From positions 310,001-374,000 of the forward strand of contig CAWFMM010000004.1 of assembly GCA_963817035.1 (NCBI GenBank): a DNA stretch of 64,000 nt, in the 5' to 3' direction. The notes beneath the pieces were generated by a model. That model was given only the letters and a program-made list of their open reading frames with translations, had not been told where the DNA came from and did no database searches. Both the position numbers and the translations under genes were made by a program. Of the stretch, positions 60,904 through 64,000 are shown one piece after another (positions within the stretch are counted from its first letter, which is position 1; the number at the start of each line of letters is the position of its first letter). Source of the stretch: AC-49 sp963817035. Lineage in GTDB: Bacteria; Actinomycetota; Thermoleophilia; Solirubrobacterales; Solirubrobacteraceae.

Positions 60904-61009
60904 GCGTCTCCCAACGGTTGGGCGCGGCACGCTACCGAAGCGCCTCGGTGTTGTCGACGCGGCGCACCCACCACCCTCCCCTTCCCCCCGGCTCAGAACG
61001 GGACGTTCG

Positions 61010-61807
61010 TCAGCTGCGTGGCGTGCGCCGGCGGACCAGGAACTCCTGGGTGACCGTTGCAACATGGTCGCCGCCGGCGTTGAACGTGTGGCCGATCGAC
61101 ACTCCGCGCGACCCGAGCAGGCTGTCGGCGACGACCTCGTGCAGCAGCCAGTCGGTGGCGACGAACGGGCGGTGAAACCACATCGCGTGGTCGAGGCTTG
61201 CGGCCTGGAGGTTGCCCGGCCCGGCCGTATCGCTCGTGGGGCGATCCGGATGCAGGCCGACGACGACGTTGCCGGGGAAGTTGTCCGACGCGAACGCGAA
61301 CGCGCACGCGTGGAGGACCGGGTCGCCGGTCAACTCGCCGTTCGTGCGGATCCACGCCTGGACGTACCCGGGGTCCTCGCGGGGCGCGTCGCGGCGCTCG
61401 AAGACGGTGGTCCACCCCTCGCGCGGCGACAGCTCGTCGGGCGGCGGGATGCTCGGCGCGATTGCGCGCTGAACGCTGACGCCGTCCTCCTGGACCTGGA
61501 ACGACGCGGCCATGATCAGGATCGCCCCGGTCGACTGGCGCGCGACGACGCTGCGGGTCACGAACGAGCGCCCGTTACGCACGCGGTCGACCTCGAAGCG
61601 GATCGGCTCCGAGTGGTCGCCGCGGCGGATGAAGTAGGCGTGCAGCGAGTGGACCCGGAACTTGTCGTCGACGGTGAGGTCGGCGGCGCGCAGCGCCTGG
61701 GCGACGATCTGGCCGCCGTAGAGCCCGCCCCACGGGTACTCGGGGCCGACGCCGACGAACGCGTCCGGCCCGTGCGGCTCGAGGTGCATCATGGTCAGGA
61801 AGTCCAT
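61010..61807 (-). CDS. tesB: Acyl-CoA thioesterase II
   Basis: A 265-residue double hot-dog protein. The N-terminal half has G-G-L-Y-G-G-Q-I-V-A-Q-A-L and H-S-L-H-A-Y-F-I-R-R-G, typical of TesB. The C-terminal half has A-S-L-D-H-A-M-W-F-H-R-P-F with the catalytic Asp. It cleaves acyl-CoAs to free acids. It diverges from the GGDEF-EAL gene across a perfect 26-bp palindrome that may control both. Confidence 0.92.
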   Translation of the reverse strand: MDFLTMMHLEPHGPDAFVGVGPEYPWGGLYGGQIVAQALRAADLTVDDKFRVHSLHAYFIRRGDHSEPIRFEVDRVRNGRSFVTRSVVARQSTGAILIMAASFQVQEDGVSVQRAIAPSIPPPDELSPREGWTTVFERRDAPREDPGYVQAWIRTNGELTGDPVLHACAFAFASDNFPGNVVVGLHPDRPTSDTAGPGNLQAASLDHAMWFHRPFVATDWLLHEVVADSLLGSRGVSIGHTFNAGGDHVATVTQEFLVRRRTPRS

Positions 61808-61835
61808 GCGGCGTGAGTCTACGTGCGCGCGTATA

Positions 61836-61861
61836 AGACTCAGCCGAGCTCGGCTGAGTCT
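61836..61861. promoter_or_regulatory. Perfect 26-bp palindrome in a divergent promoter region
   Basis: AGACTCAGCCGAG/CTCGGCTGAGTCT is fully symmetrical. It lies 29 bp before the thioesterase start and 39 bp before the GGDEF-EAL start. TATAAG immediately precedes it on the plus strand and TTATAC follows it on the minus strand, both possible -10 boxes. It is probably a repressor operator (TetR-type spacing fits). Confidence 0.65.
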
Positions 61862-61900
61862 GGCTAAAGACCTCTATGTGGTGTGCCGACCTCTACGGGT

Positions 61901-64000
61901 ATGCGCCGGCGCTTCGCCAGGGCTCTGCCGCCGAGCCCGGATCCACGGTCCGCTCCCATGGGTGCCGTGCGTATCCTGATGCTGCTGGTCGGCGCGCTCG
62001 CGGTGATCGCGGGCATGCTGGCGATGGCCGATCGTGCGCGCGAGCAGGCCGACCAGGCGCGCCAGGCGCAGGTCCTGATGGAGCGCGTGCGCAGCCAGAC
62101 CCAGCGCGTCGACGTCGTCACATGGCGCGGTCTGGCGACGGACACCACGGCGTCCTCGACGACCTCGGCCAGGGGCTTCAGCGCCTACCGGCAGGTCGTC
62201 AGCAGCATGCGCCGCCTCCAGCGTCTCGGTGTCCCGCGCCAGCATGTGCGCGAGATCGAGCGCGACGTCGGCATCGCCTACGGGATCAGCATCAACGCGA
62301 TCGTCGTCTCGCGCCAGGACCCGATGGCCGGGCGGCGTATCGCGCTCACCGCGTTCAGCCCGGCCACGGCCCGCCTCGACGCGACCATCGCCAGGGCCAT
62401 TCGCCGTCAGGACGACTCGGCGCGCGCCGCGCTGCTGCGCGGGCGGATCGGCAGCCTCGTCTCGCTCATCGTCGGCGTCCTGCTGCTGGCCCTGCTCGGC
62501 TGGTGGTTCTACCGTGTCCAGGGGCGCTCCAAGCTTGCCGATCAGTCCCGTGCGACCGAGCGCCGCGGGGAGGAGCGGCTGCGTGCGCTGATGCGCCATT
62601 CCTCCGACGTGGTGGCGGTCATCGACCCGTCGTCGCGCGTGCGCTGGCTCGCCGAGTCGGTGCACGGGATGCTCGGCTACGAGCCCGAGGCGCTCGTCAA
62701 CCGGCCGCTCGCCGACCTCGTGCACCCCGAGGACGCTCACCTCCTGGTGCCGTTCCTGCACGAGCTCACCGACCAGGATGCGATGCTGAGCCTGCGCGTC
62801 CGGGCCTCCGACGGCACGTACCGCGATCTGGAGCTCGTGGCCGACAACCGCATGAGCGACCCGCTGATCGAGGGCGTCCTGCTCAACATGCGCGACGTCT
62901 CCGAGCGCCTCGAGCTGCTCGAGCAGCTGCGCCACCAGGCGTTCCACGACAGCCTCACCGGCCTGCCGAACCGAGCGTTGTTCGACGATCGGCTCAGCCG
63001 AGCGCTCGTCCGTGTGCGCCGCCACGGCGGGTTCGCGGCCGTCATGTTCATCGACCTCGACGACTTCAAGACGGTCAACGACGGGCTCGGCCACGCGGCC
63101 GGCGACGAGCTGCTGCGGGCGGTCGGCCGCCGGCTCGACGGTGTCCTGCGCGCGCAGGACACCGGCGCGCGGCTCGGTGGCGACGAGTTCGCCGTCCTGC
63201 TCGAGGAGTTGGTCGACGACTCCGAGGCGCTGGTGATCGCCGAGCGGGTGCGGCTCGCGCTCGAGCGACCGCTGACCGTCGCCGGGCGTCAGATCACGCC
63301 GACCGCGAGCATCGGCGTCGCGTGCCGGGAGCCCGACGACACCGCCGATCGGCTGCTGGGCAACGCCGACGTCGCGATGTACGTGGCCAAGGACCAGGGC
63401 AAGGCGCAGGTGGTGCGCTTCGAGGGGGAGATGCGCCTGGCGGCCGTCGAGCGCGTGGACCTGACGGCCGAGCTCGGTACCGCGCTGACCCGCGACGAGC
63501 TCGTGCTCGACTACCAGCCGCTGATCGCGCTGGAGAGGGGCGCGATCACCGGCTTCGAAGCTCTGATCCGCTGGCAGCATCCGACGCGCGGACGGCTCTC
63601 GCCCGACCGCTTCGTCGGCCTGGCCGAGTCGGCAGGCCTGATCGTCGGAATCGGTGCCTGGGTCATTCGCACGGCGTGCATGCAGCTGCGCCGCTGGCAC
63701 GACGAGCACACGCCGGACGGTGAGCTCTCGGTCAGCGTCAACGTCTCCGCCCACCAGCTGTCCGACGGCGGGCTGCCCGGCGTCGTTCGCGCGGCGCTGC
63801 ACGACAGCGGCGTCGCCGCGCACCAACTGACGCTCGAGATCACCGAGGGCCTGCTCGTCGAGGATCGCGAGCGGATCCAGAGCCAGCTGCGCGAGCTGAA
63901 GCTCATCGGTGTGCGCCTCGCGGTCGATGACTTCGGCACCGGCTACTCCGCGCTCAGCTACCTGCGCTCGTTCCCGCTCGACGTCCTGAAGATCGATCGC
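61901..64000 (+). CDS. Membrane PAS-GGDEF-EAL protein (cyclic-di-GMP turnover), C-terminus beyond window
   Basis: The frame opens at the ATG at 61901 (an ATG at 61958 is an alternative) and runs 700 codons to the window end. A first membrane helix (L-M-L-L-V-G-A-L-A-V-I-A-G-M-L) and a second near residue 190 (S-L-V-S-L-I-V-G-V-L-L-L-A-L-L) enclose an outer sensor domain. A PAS domain follows (S-S-D-V-V-A-V-I-D, then G-M-L-G-Y-E-P-E-A). The cyclase domain has an intact R-L-G-G-D-E-F motif. The EAL domain has F-E-A-L-I-R-W and the D-D-F-G-T-G-Y metal loop. Both activities look possible. Confidence 0.92.
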   Translation, partial: MRRRFARALPPSPDPRSAPMGAVRILMLLVGALAVIAGMLAMADRAREQADQARQAQVLMERVRSQTQRVDVVTWRGLATDTTASSTTSARGFSAYRQVVSSMRRLQRLGVPRQHVREIERDVGIAYGISINAIVVSRQDPMAGRRIALTAFSPATARLDATIARAIRRQDDSARAALLRGRIGSLVSLIVGVLLLALLGWWFYRVQGRSKLADQSRATERRGEERLRALMRHSSDVVAVIDPSSRVRWLAESVHGMLGYEPEALVNRPLADLVHPEDAHLLVPFLHELTDQDAMLSLRVRASDGTYRDLELVADNRMSDPLIEGVLLNMRDVSERLELLEQLRHQAFHDSLTGLPNRALFDDRLSRALVRVRRHGGFAAVMFIDLDDFKTVNDGLGHAAGDELLRAVGRRLDGVLRAQDTGARLGGDEFAVLLEELVDDSEALVIAERVRLALERPLTVAGRQITPTASIGVACREPDDTADRLLGNADVAMYVAKDQGKAQVVRFEGEMRLAAVERVDLTAELGTALTRDELVLDYQPLIALERGAITGFEALIRWQHPTRGRLSPDRFVGLAESAGLIVGIGAWVIRTACMQLRRWHDEHTPDGELSVSVNVSAHQLSDGGLPGVVRAALHDSGVAAHQLTLEITEGLLVEDRERIQSQLRELKLIGVRLAVDDFGTGYSALSYLRSFPLDVLKIDR

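Noticed and set aside
1..64000. CRISPR arrays, rRNA operons or insertion-sequence transposases
   Set aside because: No regular short repeats with spacers, no rRNA-like stretches and no transposase or integrase motifs were seen on either strand.

Overview
The window is high-GC, tightly packed bacterial DNA. It looks chromosomal and actinobacterial, probably from Thermoleophilia/Solirubrobacterales. I base that on the many F420-type luciferase-like oxidoreductases, GTG starts, ATGA/GTGA stop-start overlaps, secreted proteins with DUF11/PASTA or tandem domains, and a glycosylation plus two-component locus. The taxonomic call is inference from gene content. The first gene (a Kef-type antiporter) and the last (a GGDEF-EAL protein) run off the window.

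1-15.3 kb is mostly intact background. It starts with small accessory genes: a flavodoxin-fold reductase, a GFA protein, a TfoX-like protein and an SRPBCC protein, with three broken genes among them. A MOSC-ferredoxin reductase-ferredoxin fusion follows. Then comes a minus-strand operon of GT2 glycosyltransferase, DUF2064 transferase, methyltransferase, membrane molybdopterin oxidoreductase and a small membrane protein. It diverges from a plus-strand set of membrane glycosyltransferase-like protein, lipoprotein and NAD-dependent epimerase. A response regulator/histidine kinase pair closes the block.

15.3-39.6 kb is the accessory region and the main interest. It lies between two direct copies of a 123-bp sequence (15343-15465 and 39491-39613). 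The left copy runs into the 3' half of a tRNA-Thr(GGT)-like sequence. The right copy cuts off a fumarylacetoacetase-family gene. A weaker third copy at 20264-20303, next to an ssb fragment, splits the region in two. The left part holds two sulfatases and a formylglycine-generating enzyme. The right part is a catabolic cluster of cytochromes P450, acyl-CoA-dehydrogenase-fold monooxygenases, VOC/extradiol-type enzymes, a hydrolase, SDRs, crotonases, luciferase-like enzymes and a MetE-like protein, plus a GntR regulator. Five near-identical palindromes (consensus CTGACATGTCAG) lie at or just upstream of its transcription units, which suggests a single regulon. The right part is decaying: frameshifts, internal deletions and fused P450 pieces are concentrated there.

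40-48 kb holds membrane mannosyltransferase-like proteins, a secreted protein with a duplicated domain, remnants of AI-2E and BrkB membrane-protein genes fused by deletion, a DUF11/PASTA secreted protein, and a Tat-exported phospholipase A2-like protein with a small partner.

48-61 kb holds MmgE/PrpD, a PYROXD2-like oxidoreductase with OsmC, and a long minus-strand set: branched-chain-type ABC transporter (LivF, a secreted protein, LivK, and a LivH-LivM-LivG single-chain fusion), a carboxymuconolactone decarboxylase-like protein and a two-subunit molybdenum hydroxylase. This suggests uptake and hydroxylation of an aromatic or heterocyclic substrate. Finally, acyl-CoA thioesterase II and a GGDEF-EAL protein diverge around a perfect 26-bp palindrome.
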